From Corynebacterium endometrii (GTDB lineage Bacteria > Actinomycetota > Actinomycetes > Mycobacteriales > Mycobacteriaceae), in contig NZ_CP039247.1 of assembly GCF_004795735.1 (NCBI RefSeq), positions 992,001-1,056,000 on the forward strand: a stretch of 64,000 bases of DNA, written 5' to 3'. The notes under the pieces were generated by a model. The model was not told the DNA's origin and searched no databases. It saw only the letters and a list, made by a program, of their open reading frames with translations. The translations under genes and the position numbers were made by a program. Within the stretch, counting starts at the first letter, position 1, and each line of letters starts with the position of its first letter. This document shows, one piece after another, positions 44,633 through 55,071 of this stretch.

Positions 44633-46426
44633 CTAGCTTTCTAACGGTCCCCGCGATCCTGGCGCGCTAACTTGGGAGTTATCCGCTTGCTCCGATTCAC
44701 CCGGGCCTGTCAGGCGGATGATATTGAGCTCGCCCTCCGCTAGGTGCGTGCGTAGATCCTTCTTATCGAATTTGCCCACGGAGGTTTTATCGATTGCCCG
44801 GACGAATGCCCAATACTCCGGAAGCATCCAGCTGGGCAGTTCCTTGCGCATGTTGTCCCGCAGGCGCTCGGCGGTTTCCCTGTCCGGGCTAACCCCCGGA
44901 TACAGCACCGTCACGGCCAAGGGGCGTTCCACCCATTTCTGATCCGGGTAGCCGATGACGGCCGCCTCCACTACTTCCTCGTCGGCCATGATCAGGTTTT
45001 CGAGCTGCACGGAATAAATCCACTCGCCGCCGGAGCGGATAACGTCCCGGGCGCGGTCCTCAACGGTGAGGAAGCCGTCCGCGGTCACGCTACCCACGTC
45101 CCCGGTGCGCAGCCATCCATCCCCGGTGAACTTGTCTGAGGCATTCTCCACGACCTTGCCCCGGAATTCCGAGGCCGGCCCGCCGTCTACGGCGGTGGGG
45201 GACTCATAGTAGCTAGCGGTGACCATGTTTCCCCGGACCTGAATTTCACCGGAGTGCCGGTCAGACTTGGAGACCACCTGGCCGTCGTTGACCACGCGCC
45301 ACTGCAGGGAGGCGGGGAAGCGGCCTTGTGAGATGCGGTAGGCCCAGCGTGCCTCACCAGATGCGCCCTGAGGCGGGCGGGCCACCGTCCCTACGGTGGA
45401 GGTCTCCGCCATTCCCCAGACATGGATGACGTCTACACCGAACCGTTCCTCCCAGACCTTGATGAGCTGTGGCGGAACGGGGGAACCGCCTGCGTAGATC
45501 TCGACCAAGGACATACGCGATGGTGGATTGTTGAGGTAGTGGACCATCAGCTGGATCCAAACCGTGGGAACGCCATGCGCAACGCGGGGGTGCAGGGCGG
45601 CGATTAGGCGGGCGAGCGTGGGTGCGGAAACATCGGAATCCGGCAGGATGAGGGGAGTGCCGGTCATGAAAGCGGCAAACGGCACGCCCCAGCTAAGCAC
45701 ATGGTAGATGGGGATGCAGCACAGGAAGGATTCACCGTGGGTGACGGCCAGCGAATCGGTGGCGCGCAGCATCATAGCTTCCAGGTAGATCGAGCGGTGG
45801 GAGTACACCACGCCCTTGGGGGCTCCGGTGGTGCCGGTGGAATAGCACAAAGCCGCCGCGGTATTTTCATCAAGCTCGGGCCACGGGTAGAGGCTAGAGC
45901 GCCCATCGAGCAACGCCTCATATGAATAGGCCTCCACGCCACGCGGTAACTGCGCGCTCAAGTCATCGAGCTTCGCGGTGCCGATGAACACCACCGCCCG
46001 GACGGACTCGGCTCCGGAGAGGACCCTTCCTAATTGGCCGGCCAAACGCGGATCCGCTACCACCACTTCAACTTCCGCATGGTTGATAATGTGACGAATC
46101 TGATCATTCATCAGCTGCTTATTAAGGGGCGTAAATACCGCTCCTTTGCAGGCGGTGGCGAACATGACCTCCAGGTGTTCGGCGCAGTTCCATAAAAAAG
46201 ATCCCACGCGCTGGTCCCTGTCAATCCCCAGCTCGTCGTGGAGGGCGTGGGCGAAGGCCGCGGCGCGGGCGGCGATGGCGGAGAAAGTGGAGACCTCGGC
46301 GGGATCTTCACCCTCAGGCGTGGTTTCGCCATGCCACGTGGTCACCTTGGTGTCACCGTGGACCGTGGCGCCATACCTAAGAATGCGCCCAATGGAAAGT
46401 GGTACGTCCTGCATCGTGGAGAGCAT
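44633..46426 (-). CDS. Long-chain acyl-CoA synthetase (FadD-like)
   Basis: 597 residues from ATG 46426 (the frame opens at 46435 but the promoter geometry favours 46426). Adenylate-forming enzyme: P-loop CYSTGTTGAPKGVVYSHRS (about 180-198), WGMAETSTVG, DGWLRTGDVGSVTADGFL, and near the C terminus KTSVGKFDKKDLR with the catalytic Lys. It activates fatty acids with ATP and CoA. The Ser/Glu-rich tail is extra. Divergent from rho; the two -10 boxes lie about 36 bp apart. Confidence 0.88.
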   Translation of the reverse strand: MLSTMQDVPLSIGRILRYGATVHGDTKVTTWHGETTPEGEDPAEVSTFSAIAARAAAFAHALHDELGIDRDQRVGSFLWNCAEHLEVMFATACKGAVFTPLNKQLMNDQIRHIINHAEVEVVVADPRLAGQLGRVLSGAESVRAVVFIGTAKLDDLSAQLPRGVEAYSYEALLDGRSSLYPWPELDENTAAALCYSTGTTGAPKGVVYSHRSIYLEAMMLRATDSLAVTHGESFLCCIPIYHVLSWGVPFAAFMTGTPLILPDSDVSAPTLARLIAALHPRVAHGVPTVWIQLMVHYLNNPPSRMSLVEIYAGGSPVPPQLIKVWEERFGVDVIHVWGMAETSTVGTVARPPQGASGEARWAYRISQGRFPASLQWRVVNDGQVVSKSDRHSGEIQVRGNMVTASYYESPTAVDGGPASEFRGKVVENASDKFTGDGWLRTGDVGSVTADGFLTVEDRARDVIRSGGEWIYSVQLENLIMADEEVVEAAVIGYPDQKWVERPLAVTVLYPGVSPDRETAERLRDNMRKELPSWMLPEYWAFVRAIDKTSVGKFDKKDLRTHLAEGELNIIRLTGPGESEQADNSQVSAPGSRGPLES

Positions 46427-46433
46427 GAATACC

Positions 46434-46439
46434 ACTCTA
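46434..46439 (-). promoter_or_regulatory. -10 element of the fadD-like gene, leaderless type
   Basis: TAGAGT on the minus strand, 7 nt, then ATG 46426. Confidence 0.5.
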
Positions 46440-46449
46440 GCTGTGTCCG

Positions 46450-46824
46450 TTACATTCTGGGAGCGGTGGTGCGCTATACTGGGGCGCGACTGAACTTTAG
46501 GGGACTAGGTATCAGAGATAGATATCGATAGTCCGCGGGAGGGGAGCCGGATAGGCACGTCCCCCGCCCTGCGGGTATTCCGCCCCATGACCTGCAGCTT
46601 GCGCTGCAAGCAGTCACCATACAATCCCGCTGCCATTACAGCTTTTACTGCGCCTGCGAAGGGCTCATGCTGGGCATGCAACCTAGGCGCTCGAAGTAGC
46701 GGCCCATACGGCGGCGGCGAACCGGTTCACCTCAAGACGGCTTCCGGCCCTTATATATTTTCATCCACTTCTTTTTGCGCCCACGCTTTAGGCGCGGGGT
46801 CGGTGAAGCGACGAAAGGACATCC
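46450..46824 (+). promoter_or_regulatory. rho promoter and long leader
   Basis: TTACAT (46450-46455) and TATACT (46475-46480) form a candidate promoter with 19-nt spacing. The leader is then about 340 nt, containing no gene. Long rho leaders carry autoregulatory attenuation in other bacteria; whether this one does is inference. GAAAGGAC lies before GTG 46825. Confidence 0.45.
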
Positions 46825-48879
46825 GTGAGCACAACGGACAACAACGCGGCACAGAACTTGGCATCCCTGAAATTGCCTGAGCTGCGCAAGATTGCTGCAG
46901 AAAAAGGCCTACGCGGAATCTCGGGGCTCCGCAAGGGTGATCTGATTAAGGCCATCGAGACGGGCAAGGTCCCGGCCAAGGGTGCCAGCGCCGGAAAGGA
47001 TTCCCAGGAGTCCAGCGCCGCACCAGAGCGCGGAGCGGCAGATCTCGGCGGAGACAAGCCACGCCGCGCAACGCGCCGCCGCGCGGTGCGCCAGGATAAT
47101 CACGAGCAGACGCAGGAGAACCAGACTGAGGGCGCTGGATCCTCGGCCGAAGCAAACGGCGCCGAGGCTAAGGGTGACGGCGGCGATGAGCGCCGTTCCG
47201 ATTGCCGCTCCGAGTCCCGTTCCCAGGCTCGCCGTGCGCGTCGCAACCGCGCCCGGCGAGAGGCGCGCAATGGCGAAGGCAACCAGGACGCCCATGACTC
47301 TGAGAATCAGGATGAGCAGAGCGTCTCTGGTAACCAGGCCGAATCCAACGCTGAGCCCGGTAACGGCGTGGACGGGGACAAGCGCGGTGGGCGCAACAAC
47401 CGCCGCAATCGAGACAACAACCGCGCCGATTCCGAACGCGCTGACAGGGGCGAGAACGGCGGCGAGGGCGACGCCCAGGATTCCGGCGATGAGCGCGGGG
47501 ACCGTGGGGATCGCGGCAACGATCGCAACGACCGTGGCGGCCGCGATAACGATCGTCGTGGCCGTAACAACCGCCGCAACCGCGGTGACGATGATGACAA
47601 CGGTGGCCGCCGAGGCCGCCGCAACCGCCGCAACCGCCGCAACCGGGGCGGCAACGATGACGGTGGCAACAACAACCCCAATGAGCTGCAGATCCGTGAG
47701 GGGGATGAGCTCCAGGCCGTAGGCGGCATCCTCGAGGTCGTGGACAATAACGTGGCGTTTTTGCGCACCACGGGTTACCGCGCGGCGGCGTCGGACGTGT
47801 TCGTGCATAACAAGCTGGTACGCGGCCTGGGCCTGCGCTCCGGGGACGCGATTACCGGCCAGGTTAAAGTCGGTGGCAACACCCACACCCATGGCAACGG
47901 ACGCAACCGGCGGAAGTACAACCAGTTGGTACGCGTCGATTCCGTCAACGGCATGGAGCCAACGGCGGCTAAGGACCGTCCGGAGTTCAGCAAGCTTACC
48001 CCGCTGTATCCAAACCAGCGCCTGCGCCTGGAGACCACTCCAAACATCTTGACCACCCGCGTCATCGATCTCATCATGCCAATCGGCAAGGGTCAGCGCG
48101 CGCTGATTGTCTCCCCGCCAAAGGCCGGCAAGACAACCATCCTTCAAAACATTGCTAACGCGATTTCCACCAACAACCCTGAGTGCTACCTCATGGTTGT
48201 CCTGGTTGATGAGCGCCCCGAGGAAGTCACGGACATGCAGCGTTCCGTCAAGGGTGAGGTAATCTCCTCCACCTTCGACCGGCCGCCGTCAGAGCACACC
48301 TCCGTGGCCGAGCTGGCCATCGAGCGCGCCAAGCGCCTGGTGGAGCAGGGCAAGGACGTCGTGGTTCTCCTGGACTCCATCACCCGCCTAGGCCGCGCGT
48401 ACAACAACTCTTCACCTGCATCCGGCCGCATCCTGTCCGGTGGCGTGGATTCCAACGCGCTGTACCCGCCGAAGCGTTTCTTGGGTGCTGCCCGCAATAT
48501 CGAAAATGGCGGCTCTTTGACCATCATCGCCACGGCAATGGTTGAGACCGGCTCTACGGGTGACACCGTGATTTTCGAGGAGTTCAAGGGCACCGGCAAC
48601 GCCGAGCTCAAGCTGGATCGCTCCATCTCGGAGCGCCGCGTATTCCCGGCGGTTGACGTCAATCCTTCCGGTACCCGCAAGGATGAGCTGCTGCTGGTCC
48701 CCGAGGAGGCACGCATCATGACCAAGCTGCGCCGCATCCTGTCCAACCTGGATTCCCACCAGGCTATCGACCTGTTGATCAAGCAGCTGAAGAAGACCAA
48801 GTCCAATGGCGAGTTCCTCATGGGCGTGGCGAGCTCCGCGCCTATGGTCGCCGCCGCTGATGAGGAGGACTACTCCTAA
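46825..48879 (+). CDS. rho: Transcription termination factor Rho
   Basis: 684 residues, GTG start. N-terminal Rho_N domain ([20 protein letters not shown]), then an actinobacterial insertion of about 230 residues (60-290) made almost only of Arg, Asn, Asp, Gly and Glu. It includes three RRN units encoded by 9-bp tandem repeats. Next come the cold-shock RNA-binding domain ([18 protein letters not shown]) and the RecA motor: [43 protein letters not shown]. It ends transcription by translocating on nascent RNA. Its stop overlaps the prfA start (TAATG); rpmE, often found here, is absent. Confidence 0.97.
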   Translation: MSTTDNNAAQNLASLKLPELRKIAAEKGLRGISGLRKGDLIKAIETGKVPAKGASAGKDSQESSAAPERGAADLGGDKPRRATRRRAVRQDNHEQTQENQTEGAGSSAEANGAEAKGDGGDERRSDCRSESRSQARRARRNRARREARNGEGNQDAHDSENQDEQSVSGNQAESNAEPGNGVDGDKRGGRNNRRNRDNNRADSERADRGENGGEGDAQDSGDERGDRGDRGNDRNDRGGRDNDRRGRNNRRNRGDDDDNGGRRGRRNRRNRRNRGGNDDGGNNNPNELQIREGDELQAVGGILEVVDNNVAFLRTTGYRAAASDVFVHNKLVRGLGLRSGDAITGQVKVGGNTHTHGNGRNRRKYNQLVRVDSVNGMEPTAAKDRPEFSKLTPLYPNQRLRLETTPNILTTRVIDLIMPIGKGQRALIVSPPKAGKTTILQNIANAISTNNPECYLMVVLVDERPEEVTDMQRSVKGEVISSTFDRPPSEHTSVAELAIERAKRLVEQGKDVVVLLDSITRLGRAYNNSSPASGRILSGGVDSNALYPPKRFLGAARNIENGGSLTIIATAMVETGSTGDTVIFEEFKGTGNAELKLDRSISERRVFPAVDVNPSGTRKDELLLVPEEARIMTKLRRILSNLDSHQAIDLLIKQLKKTKSNGEFLMGVASSAPMVAAADEEDYS

Positions 48880-49955
48880 TGGCTAACCAGGTTTCCCTTG
48901 TAGACGATATTGTCTCTGAATACCAGGGCATCGAGATGCAAATGGGCGATCCGGAGATCGCCGGTGATCAGACCCAGTTCCGCAAGCTTTCCAAGCGCTA
49001 CGCCGAGCTGCGCCCGATCATTCAGGTCAACGATGAACTCACACAGGCCCGCGAGGACCTGGCCGATGCGAAGGAAATGGCCTACGAGGACAGCGAATTC
49101 AAGGCCGAGGCCGAGCGACTGGAAAAGAGCGTGGTAGAGCTCGAGGAAAAGCTCGCCGACCTGCTGGCCCCGCGTGATGAGCAGGACTCTGAGGACATCA
49201 TCATGGAGATCAAGGCTGGTGCCGGCGGCGAGGAGGCGGCCTTGTTCGCCGGCGATCTGGCCCGCATGTACGAGCGTTTTGCCGATAAGGCCGGATTTGC
49301 CTGGGAGGTCCTGGGGCTCAACGAGTCTGACCTCGGCGGCGTCAAGGACATGACCATCGCCTTTAAGTCCAAGACCCCGTCCCGCGATGGCGCGTGGTCC
49401 GTGTTCAAGTTCGAGGGCGGAGTGCACCGCGTGCAGCGCGTGCCGGTCACCGAGTCCCAGGGGCGCATCCAGACCTCCGCCGCGGGCGTGCTGGTATACC
49501 CCGAGCCGGACGAGGTTGAAGCGGTCAACATTGATGAAAAGGACCTGCGGATCGACGTGTACCGCTCTTCCGGTAAGGGCGGACAGGGCGTGAACACCAC
49601 GGACTCCGCCGTCCGCATCACGCACCTGCCAACCGGCCTGGTGGTGACCTGCCAGAAGGAGCGTTCCCAGATTCAGAACAAGGCGCGCGCGATGCAGGTC
49701 CTGCAGGCGCGCCTGGACCAGATGGAGCGTGAGGCGCGCGAGGCCGAGGATGCGGAAAACCGCGCGTCCCAGGTCCGCACCATGGACCGCTCCGAGCGTA
49801 TCCGCACCTATAACTGGCCAGAAAACCGCATTACGGATCACCGCATTGGTTACAAGGCCAATAATTTAGACGCTGTGCTCAACGGTGACCTTCACGCGTT
49901 GATTGAGGCCCTTCAGGCCCAGGAGCGCGCCGAGCGCCTCGAGGCCGAGGGCTAA
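48879..49955 (+). CDS. prfA: Peptide chain release factor 1 PrfA
   Basis: 358 residues. Reads UAA and UAG: codon-recognition region [18 protein letters not shown] with the P-x-T tripeptide (PVT), and the catalytic GGQ in [17 protein letters not shown]. The GGQ glutamine is the methylation target of PrmC, encoded 3 bp downstream. Translation is coupled to rho by a one-base overlap. Confidence 0.97.
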   Translation: MANQVSLVDDIVSEYQGIEMQMGDPEIAGDQTQFRKLSKRYAELRPIIQVNDELTQAREDLADAKEMAYEDSEFKAEAERLEKSVVELEEKLADLLAPRDEQDSEDIIMEIKAGAGGEEAALFAGDLARMYERFADKAGFAWEVLGLNESDLGGVKDMTIAFKSKTPSRDGAWSVFKFEGGVHRVQRVPVTESQGRIQTSAAGVLVYPEPDEVEAVNIDEKDLRIDVYRSSGKGGQGVNTTDSAVRITHLPTGLVVTCQKERSQIQNKARAMQVLQARLDQMEREAREAEDAENRASQVRTMDRSERIRTYNWPENRITDHRIGYKANNLDAVLNGDLHALIEALQAQERAERLEAEG

Positions 49956-49958
49956 GGC

Positions 49959-50813
49959 GTGTCCTTCGACCTCTCTAAGGCGCTCCGTGATGCCGCGGGG
50001 CGCCTTTCCCATGCTGGTGTTCCCAGCCCATATGTCGACGCGCGTTTACTGGCGTCTCACCTCCTAGGCCGCGACCCCATGCAGCTCGGGATGGTGGAGG
50101 TTCCGCCCGTTTTCGAGGCGGCCTTCGTCCGGCACTTCGGGGAGATGGTGGCCCGCCGCGCGGCGCGTGAGCCGCTTCAACACATCCTGGGTGAGGCACC
50201 GTTTGGGCCATTGACCCTGAAAGTTGGCCCCGGCGTGTTCATTCCGCGCCCCGAAACGGAGGTGCTGGCGGACTGGGCGGTGCGCAGCCTGCTTAGCCAC
50301 GGGCCGGACGCGCCAGTGGTGGTGGATTTATGCACCGGCAGTGGCGCTTTGGCCCTGTACATAGCCCACTACTTTCCATCCGCACAGGTCCACGCGGTAG
50401 AGCTGTCTGAGTCGGCACTTACCTACACACGCGAAAACGCGCACGGCGGCGGGGTAGTGGTCCACCGAGGGGATGTTACTGCGGCGGATACGCTGGCTGA
50501 ACTCAACGGCGAGGTGGATATGGTGGTGACCAATCCGCCGTACGTACCGGAGAGCCCCGATCTGGACCCCGAGGTGTACTGGGACCCGCACATGGCTGTC
50601 TTCAGCGGGGAATCCGGCATGGATCTCATCGAAGCATTTATTCCAACGCTGACCAGGTTGCTCAAGACCGGCGGATTGTTAGGTATTGAGCATGATGACT
50701 CCACTTCCCGCCAGGTTCAAGACGTGCTGGCGGCAAGCGGCGCCTTTAGCGAGATCGCCGTACTCAAGGATCTCACCGGGCGGTCGCGGTTTGTTACGGC
50801 GCGACGGGCATAA
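49959..50813 (+). CDS. prmC: Release-factor glutamine methyltransferase PrmC
   Basis: 284 residues, GTG start 3 bp after prfA. The N-terminal helical domain ([13 protein letters not shown]) binds the release factor. The SAM fold has [16 protein letters not shown] and the catalytic [11 protein letters not shown]. It methylates the glutamine of the GGQ loop of PrfA. The prfA-prmC pair is conserved widely. Confidence 0.96.
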   Translation: MSFDLSKALRDAAGRLSHAGVPSPYVDARLLASHLLGRDPMQLGMVEVPPVFEAAFVRHFGEMVARRAAREPLQHILGEAPFGPLTLKVGPGVFIPRPETEVLADWAVRSLLSHGPDAPVVVDLCTGSGALALYIAHYFPSAQVHAVELSESALTYTRENAHGGGVVVHRGDVTAADTLAELNGEVDMVVTNPPYVPESPDLDPEVYWDPHMAVFSGESGMDLIEAFIPTLTRLLKTGGLLGIEHDDSTSRQVQDVLAASGAFSEIAVLKDLTGRSRFVTARRA

Positions 50814-50889
50814 ACCGCGGTGTTCGCAGGCCGCACCCGCGGCGCCCTAACCGGTTAGCACTTTGCGGTGGGGGGAGTAAACTAAGCAT

Positions 50890-50918
50890 TTTACAACCAG
50901 CGGGCTACTCTTTTAGAT
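50890..50918 (+). promoter_or_regulatory. Candidate promoter upstream of tsaC
   Basis: TTTACA (50890-50895), 17 nt, TTAGAT (50913-50918); leader about 45 nt with GGAGGT before ATG 50971. Confidence 0.35.
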
Positions 50919-50970
50919 GGAAGCGGTCCGCGAAAGGGAACGTGGACGATTGCAGGGAGGTCTCTAGCGA

Positions 50971-51654
50971 ATGAACGGCACAATCTACAGTTGCGCTGAT
51001 GCCGACGCGCGCGCCAAGGGCATCGACGCTGCGGCCAACGCGGCTCGTGACGGGCGCCTCGTGGTTATGCCTACGGACACGCTATACGGGATTGGATGCG
51101 ATGCGTTCAATAACCAGGCGGTGGCAAACCTATTAGCCGCTAAACACCGCGGCCCCGATATGCCCGTGCCCGTGCTGGTGGGCTCGTGGGACACCATTCA
51201 GGGACTCGTGGCTACCTACTCGGATCAAGCAAGGCTGCTGGTGGAGGCGTTCTGGCCCGGCGGATTGTCGCTGGTAGTCCCGCAGGCGCCATCCCTGCCG
51301 TGGAACTTGGGTGATACCCGAGGCACGGTGATGCTCCGCATGCCGCTGCATCCGGTAGCCATTGAGCTGTTGCGCGAGGTGGGCCCCATGGCCGTATCCT
51401 CTGCCAATATCTCCGGACAGGCCCCTGCGAAGACTGCCATCGAGGCCAAGCAACAGCTCGGGGAGACCGTGCAGGTCTACCTTGACGGCGGGGAGGCTCC
51501 AATCGGTGAGCCCTCCACCATCATTGACTTGTCCGGCCCCCGCCCGTACCTATTGCGTGAGGGCGCCATCTCCGCCGAGCGCCTTGGTGAAGTTCTGGGG
51601 GTGAGCGCTGAATCGCTGCGCACCCGCCCAGGTCAGGGTGGTGCAGCCAGCTAA
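50971..51654 (+). CDS. tsaC: L-threonylcarbamoyladenylate synthase (Sua5/YrdC/TsaC)
   Basis: 227 residues. Makes threonylcarbamoyl-AMP for the t6A37 modification of ANN-reading tRNAs. YrdC motifs: VMPTDTLYGIGCDAFN at the start, AKHRGPDMPVPVLV, and PMAVSSANISGQ. It is the short YrdC type without a Sua5 C-terminal domain. GGAGGT precedes ATG 50971. The next gene starts directly after its stop. Confidence 0.93.
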   Translation: MNGTIYSCADADARAKGIDAAANAARDGRLVVMPTDTLYGIGCDAFNNQAVANLLAAKHRGPDMPVPVLVGSWDTIQGLVATYSDQARLLVEAFWPGGLSLVVPQAPSLPWNLGDTRGTVMLRMPLHPVAIELLREVGPMAVSSANISGQAPAKTAIEAKQQLGETVQVYLDGGEAPIGEPSTIIDLSGPRPYLLREGAISAERLGEVLGVSAESLRTRPGQGGAAS

Positions 51655-52830
51655 ATGGGGGCGGCCGGCGTACCGCTACGCGAACTGGGGTTGGTCCTCC
51701 TAGTCGCTGCGGCTATCACATTCCTTGCGACCGGTTTCGTGCGATCTTTCCTTGTCCGCACCGGCCAGGTCGCCGAGATCCGCCAGCGGGATTCACACTC
51801 CCAGCCCACCCCGCAGCTCGGGGGCGTGGCTATGTTCACCGGATTCGTTGCCGCGACCTTCCTGGCCGCGCAGCTGCCGGCCCTGACGCGCGGGTTCATG
51901 CCCGTGACCCCAGAGATGACAGCGGTGGTGTGGGCGGCCCTCGCAATTGTGTTGGTTGGCGTGCTGGATGACCTGCTTGAACTCTCCGCCTCGGTCAAGC
52001 TGGTGGGGCAGCTATTCGCCGCCGTGTTGCTGTCCATGCTGGGGTTGACCTGGACCATCCTCTTTGTGCCCTTCGGCGGTGGAACCACGGTTTTTCTGGA
52101 CCAAGTCCAGTCCACGCTCTTGACCGTACTCTTTACGGTAGTGCTCATTAATGCCATCAACTTCGTTGACGGGCTAGATGGGCTTGCGGCCGGCCTCGGC
52201 ATGATCGCCGGCGCGGCCATTTTGGTTTTCTCACTGACGGTGCTTCATGACCAAGGCGGCGCCGTTTCGGCCTACCCACCGGCTATCATCGCGGCGGCCC
52301 TGGTTGGCATATGCGCTGGATTCCTGCCGCATAACTTTGAGCCCTCGCGTATTTTCATGGGGGACAGCGGCTCGATGCTCATCGGTCTGCTCCTGGCGGC
52401 GGCCTCCACCTCCGCTTCCGGCAAGATTAATATGTCCCTCTACGGTGGTGTTGACATGATAGCGCTGCTCAGCCCCATCATCGTTGTCGCCGCCGCGGTT
52501 TTCATCCCGGTGCTGGACTTGGTATGGGCGGTGATCCGCCGCGTCTCCCAAGGGCGCTCTCCCTTCTCCGCGGACCGCCTGCACATCCACCACCGCTTAT
52601 TGTCCCTGGGTCATACGCACCGCCGCACAGTATTGGTGCTGTACTTCTGGGTCTCCGCGGTGGCCTTCGGGGCGGTGAGTTTTTCCATCGTCCCGCCCAT
52701 CGCTGCGATCATCTTTTCCGTCCTGGCACTGGCGTTCGCCTTCCTTGCCACGCTCATTCCCCTGCGCGCCGGAAAGATTGGGCGCAAGCGCCCCCGCACC
52801 CAGATAGTCGCCGAAACCGAACCCCGGTAG
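51655..52830 (+). CDS. wecA: Undecaprenyl-phosphate GlcNAc-1-phosphate transferase (WecA/Rfe type)
   Basis: 391 residues, about ten membrane helices. Family motifs are DDLLELSASVKLVGQ (Mg-binding DD), NAINFVDGLDGLAAGLG, FMGDSGSMLIG, and DRLHIHHRLLSLGHTHR (the HIHH loop). It starts lipid-linked glycan synthesis; in Corynebacteriales the product initiates the arabinogalactan linker. The start follows the tsaC stop with no gap, and the C terminus ends in basic residues. Confidence 0.94.
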   Translation: MGAAGVPLRELGLVLLVAAAITFLATGFVRSFLVRTGQVAEIRQRDSHSQPTPQLGGVAMFTGFVAATFLAAQLPALTRGFMPVTPEMTAVVWAALAIVLVGVLDDLLELSASVKLVGQLFAAVLLSMLGLTWTILFVPFGGGTTVFLDQVQSTLLTVLFTVVLINAINFVDGLDGLAAGLGMIAGAAILVFSLTVLHDQGGAVSAYPPAIIAAALVGICAGFLPHNFEPSRIFMGDSGSMLIGLLLAAASTSASGKINMSLYGGVDMIALLSPIIVVAAAVFIPVLDLVWAVIRRVSQGRSPFSADRLHIHHRLLSLGHTHRRTVLVLYFWVSAVAFGAVSFSIVPPIAAIIFSVLALAFAFLATLIPLRAGKIGRKRPRTQIVAETEPR

Positions 52831-52880
52831 GGAAACTCAAGCCGGCGGGGCGGTTCCAGCTTTAAGCTTCGCCGCTGGGG

Positions 52881-52886
52881 TAATAT
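52881..52886 (+). promoter_or_regulatory. -10 element of atpI, leaderless type
   Basis: TAATAT, 8 nt, then GTG 52895. Confidence 0.5.
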
Positions 52887-52894
52887 GTGGCAAC

Positions 52895-53350
52895 GTGTCT
52901 GAAAATATTTCTCGAGTAGCAAAGCACACGGATACGGGAAGCGAATCAGAATTCGATGACCCGCGCCGTCCCCTGATTCGCGCCGTGCGCCTGGGCGCTA
53001 TCGCGCTGGTGGTAATCACCATCGCCTCGTTGGCCATCTGGGGTGGGTTAGCCGGGTTGCCCGGTATCTGGGGCGTGCTCATCGGCGCGGCGATAGGTGG
53101 CGGATTCGTGCTGTTGACGGCCCTCTCCGTTCTAGTGACCTCTGGTTCCACGCCCTCTACTACCATGGCGGTTGTATTGGGAGGGTGGTTAATCAAGATT
53201 GTGGTCTTGATTCTGGTGCTTCTGCTTATCAGGGACCTGGACTTTTATCACACCATGGCGATGTTCGTGACTGTGGTCCTGGCTCTCCTCGTGGTCCTTG
53301 GGACCGAGGTATGGGGAGTGATTACGTCTAAGGTGACCTACGTCAGCTAG
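52895..53350 (+). CDS. atpI: AtpI-like ATP synthase accessory membrane protein
   Basis: 151 residues, GTG start. A polar N terminus (1-28) and four hydrophobic helices, from AVRLGAIALVVITIASLAIW to MFVTVVLALLVVLGTEVW. AtpI proteins help assemble the c-ring. Identification relies on position directly upstream of atpB and on topology. A leaderless-type promoter precedes it; a terminator separates it from atpB, so it is not strictly in the atp operon. Confidence 0.82.
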   Translation: MSENISRVAKHTDTGSESEFDDPRRPLIRAVRLGAIALVVITIASLAIWGGLAGLPGIWGVLIGAAIGGGFVLLTALSVLVTSGSTPSTTMAVVLGGWLIKIVVLILVLLLIRDLDFYHTMAMFVTVVLALLVVLGTEVWGVITSKVTYVS

Positions 53351-53886
53351 GTCCACGGCGGGATCGCTTCCTTGGCGGCCTGTTTATGAGCAGCGGGCTT
53401 GGGGATAGCTGGAAATTAACCCGACACACCCTGTGGGTGTGTCGGGTTTATTCTTGCCCCCATCGCTGTGGATTTGGCTAGTACTAGCACGTCACGGGCG
53501 TGCGGTGGGCCTTTTTCTCTACCCCCGTCAAGGGTGGAATTAACCCGGTGTGACCAACCTTACTTACCGGCATTGCGCAGGTGCGCGGGCTTTTTGGGGC
53601 AAATTTCCGTGGTGGGGCGAAGGGGTGCAAAGTATCCATCGGCAGCGGGGGCGAAATAATGCCTTTTACCTGATAGTATTTCCTGCGGGTTACCGCGGAG
53701 CTTGTGGACCCTCCATTCTGGAGTGTCTTTACGCATCCGTTGCGGTGAATCCCTGTCACAACTTCGCTGATGTGCGACGGAGTCCGTAGTTGTGTCAGAG
53801 AGTTTGAGACGTCCATCGCACCGTATGAATTCGACACTCATACGGCCCGAACACGGGAGAGAACGCTGAGCGTTACAACATTGGCC
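53351..53886 (+). promoter_or_regulatory. Terminator and leader before the atp operon
   Basis: About 535 bp with no gene. A strong terminator (53420-53452) ends atpI. Candidate -10 TAGTAT (53674-53679) would give a leader of about 200 nt, which includes the small hairpin CTCCATTCTGGAG (53711-53723). Confidence 0.4.
53420..53452 (+). terminator. Terminator after atpI
   Basis: CCCGACACACCC (53420-53431) and GGGTGTGTCGGG (53435-53446) around TGT, followed by TTTATT. Confidence 0.9.
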
Positions 53887-54684
53887 ATGAAGGGTAGCTT
53901 CCACGCACCCGAACTGGATCCAGAATTTTTCCCGGGGCAATACTACGGCGACATTCTGCTCAACGACGTGTTGGGCGGTTGGTTCGCACTGGATCGCCTG
54001 ATGCTCGTCCGCCTGCTCATGGCGGCAGTATTGGTAATCCTTTTTGTTGTCGCTTTTAGGAATCCGAAGCTGATTCCTAAAGGTCTTCAGAACGTCGCAG
54101 AATACGCGTTGGATTTTGTTCGCATCCACATCGCTGAAGACATTCTTGGCAAGAAGGAGGGGCGCCGTTTCCTTCCGGTTATCGCGACCATCTTCTTCAC
54201 CATTTTGTTCATGAATGTCGCCACGATCATTCCTTTGCTGAACATCTCTCCAAACGCGCGTATCGGTATGCCAATCGTGCTGGCAATCTTCGCGTACATC
54301 GTTATGATCTACGCGGGTTCCAAGCGCTACGGCTTCGGCAAGTTCGTGAAGTCTTCGGTAGTGATTCCTAATCTGCCGCCGGCTCTGCACCTGCTGGTTG
54401 TACCGATTGAGTTCTTCTCAACCTTCATTCTGCGCCCAGTCACCCTGGCTCTTCGTCTGATGGCGAACTTCCTTGCAGGCCACATCATTTTGGTCCTCCT
54501 TTACTCGGCTACCAACTTCTTCTTCTGGCAGCTCAACGGTTGGACCGCAATGGCTGGCGTGACCGCGTTCGCAGCGATTCTGTTCACGGTTTACGAGTGC
54601 ATCATCATCTTCCTGCAGGCATACATCTTTGCCCTGCTGACGGCGGTGTACATCGAACTGTCACTCCATGCAGATTCGCACTAG
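53887..54684 (+). CDS. atpB: ATP synthase Fo subunit a (AtpB)
   Basis: 265 residues from ATG 53887. The frame is open upstream; in-frame TTG 53881 or CTG 53866 (GGGAGA sits 6 nt before the latter) are possible true starts, so the exact start is uncertain. MKGSFHAPELDPEFFPG is followed by five or six membrane helices. The essential arginine lies in LRPVTLALRLMANFLAGH. It forms the two proton half-channels against the c-ring. First gene of atpBEFHAGDC. Confidence 0.93.
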   Translation: MKGSFHAPELDPEFFPGQYYGDILLNDVLGGWFALDRLMLVRLLMAAVLVILFVVAFRNPKLIPKGLQNVAEYALDFVRIHIAEDILGKKEGRRFLPVIATIFFTILFMNVATIIPLLNISPNARIGMPIVLAIFAYIVMIYAGSKRYGFGKFVKSSVVIPNLPPALHLLVVPIEFFSTFILRPVTLALRLMANFLAGHIILVLLYSATNFFFWQLNGWTAMAGVTAFAAILFTVYECIIIFLQAYIFALLTAVYIELSLHADSH

Positions 54685-54714
54685 ACAGCACGGACCGCGT
54701 TGCTAATTTAATAA

Positions 54715-55026
<312 letters not shown>

Positions 55027-55071
55027 AAGCGCGCGTTAAATAACTAACCACCCTTTTTAGACTGGAGACTC

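Noticed and set aside
46909..48147. 412-codon minus-strand frame opposite rho, rich in Val/Ala
   Set aside because: Reverse reading of the Arg/Asp/Gly codon repeats in rho; hydrophobic text is a by-product.
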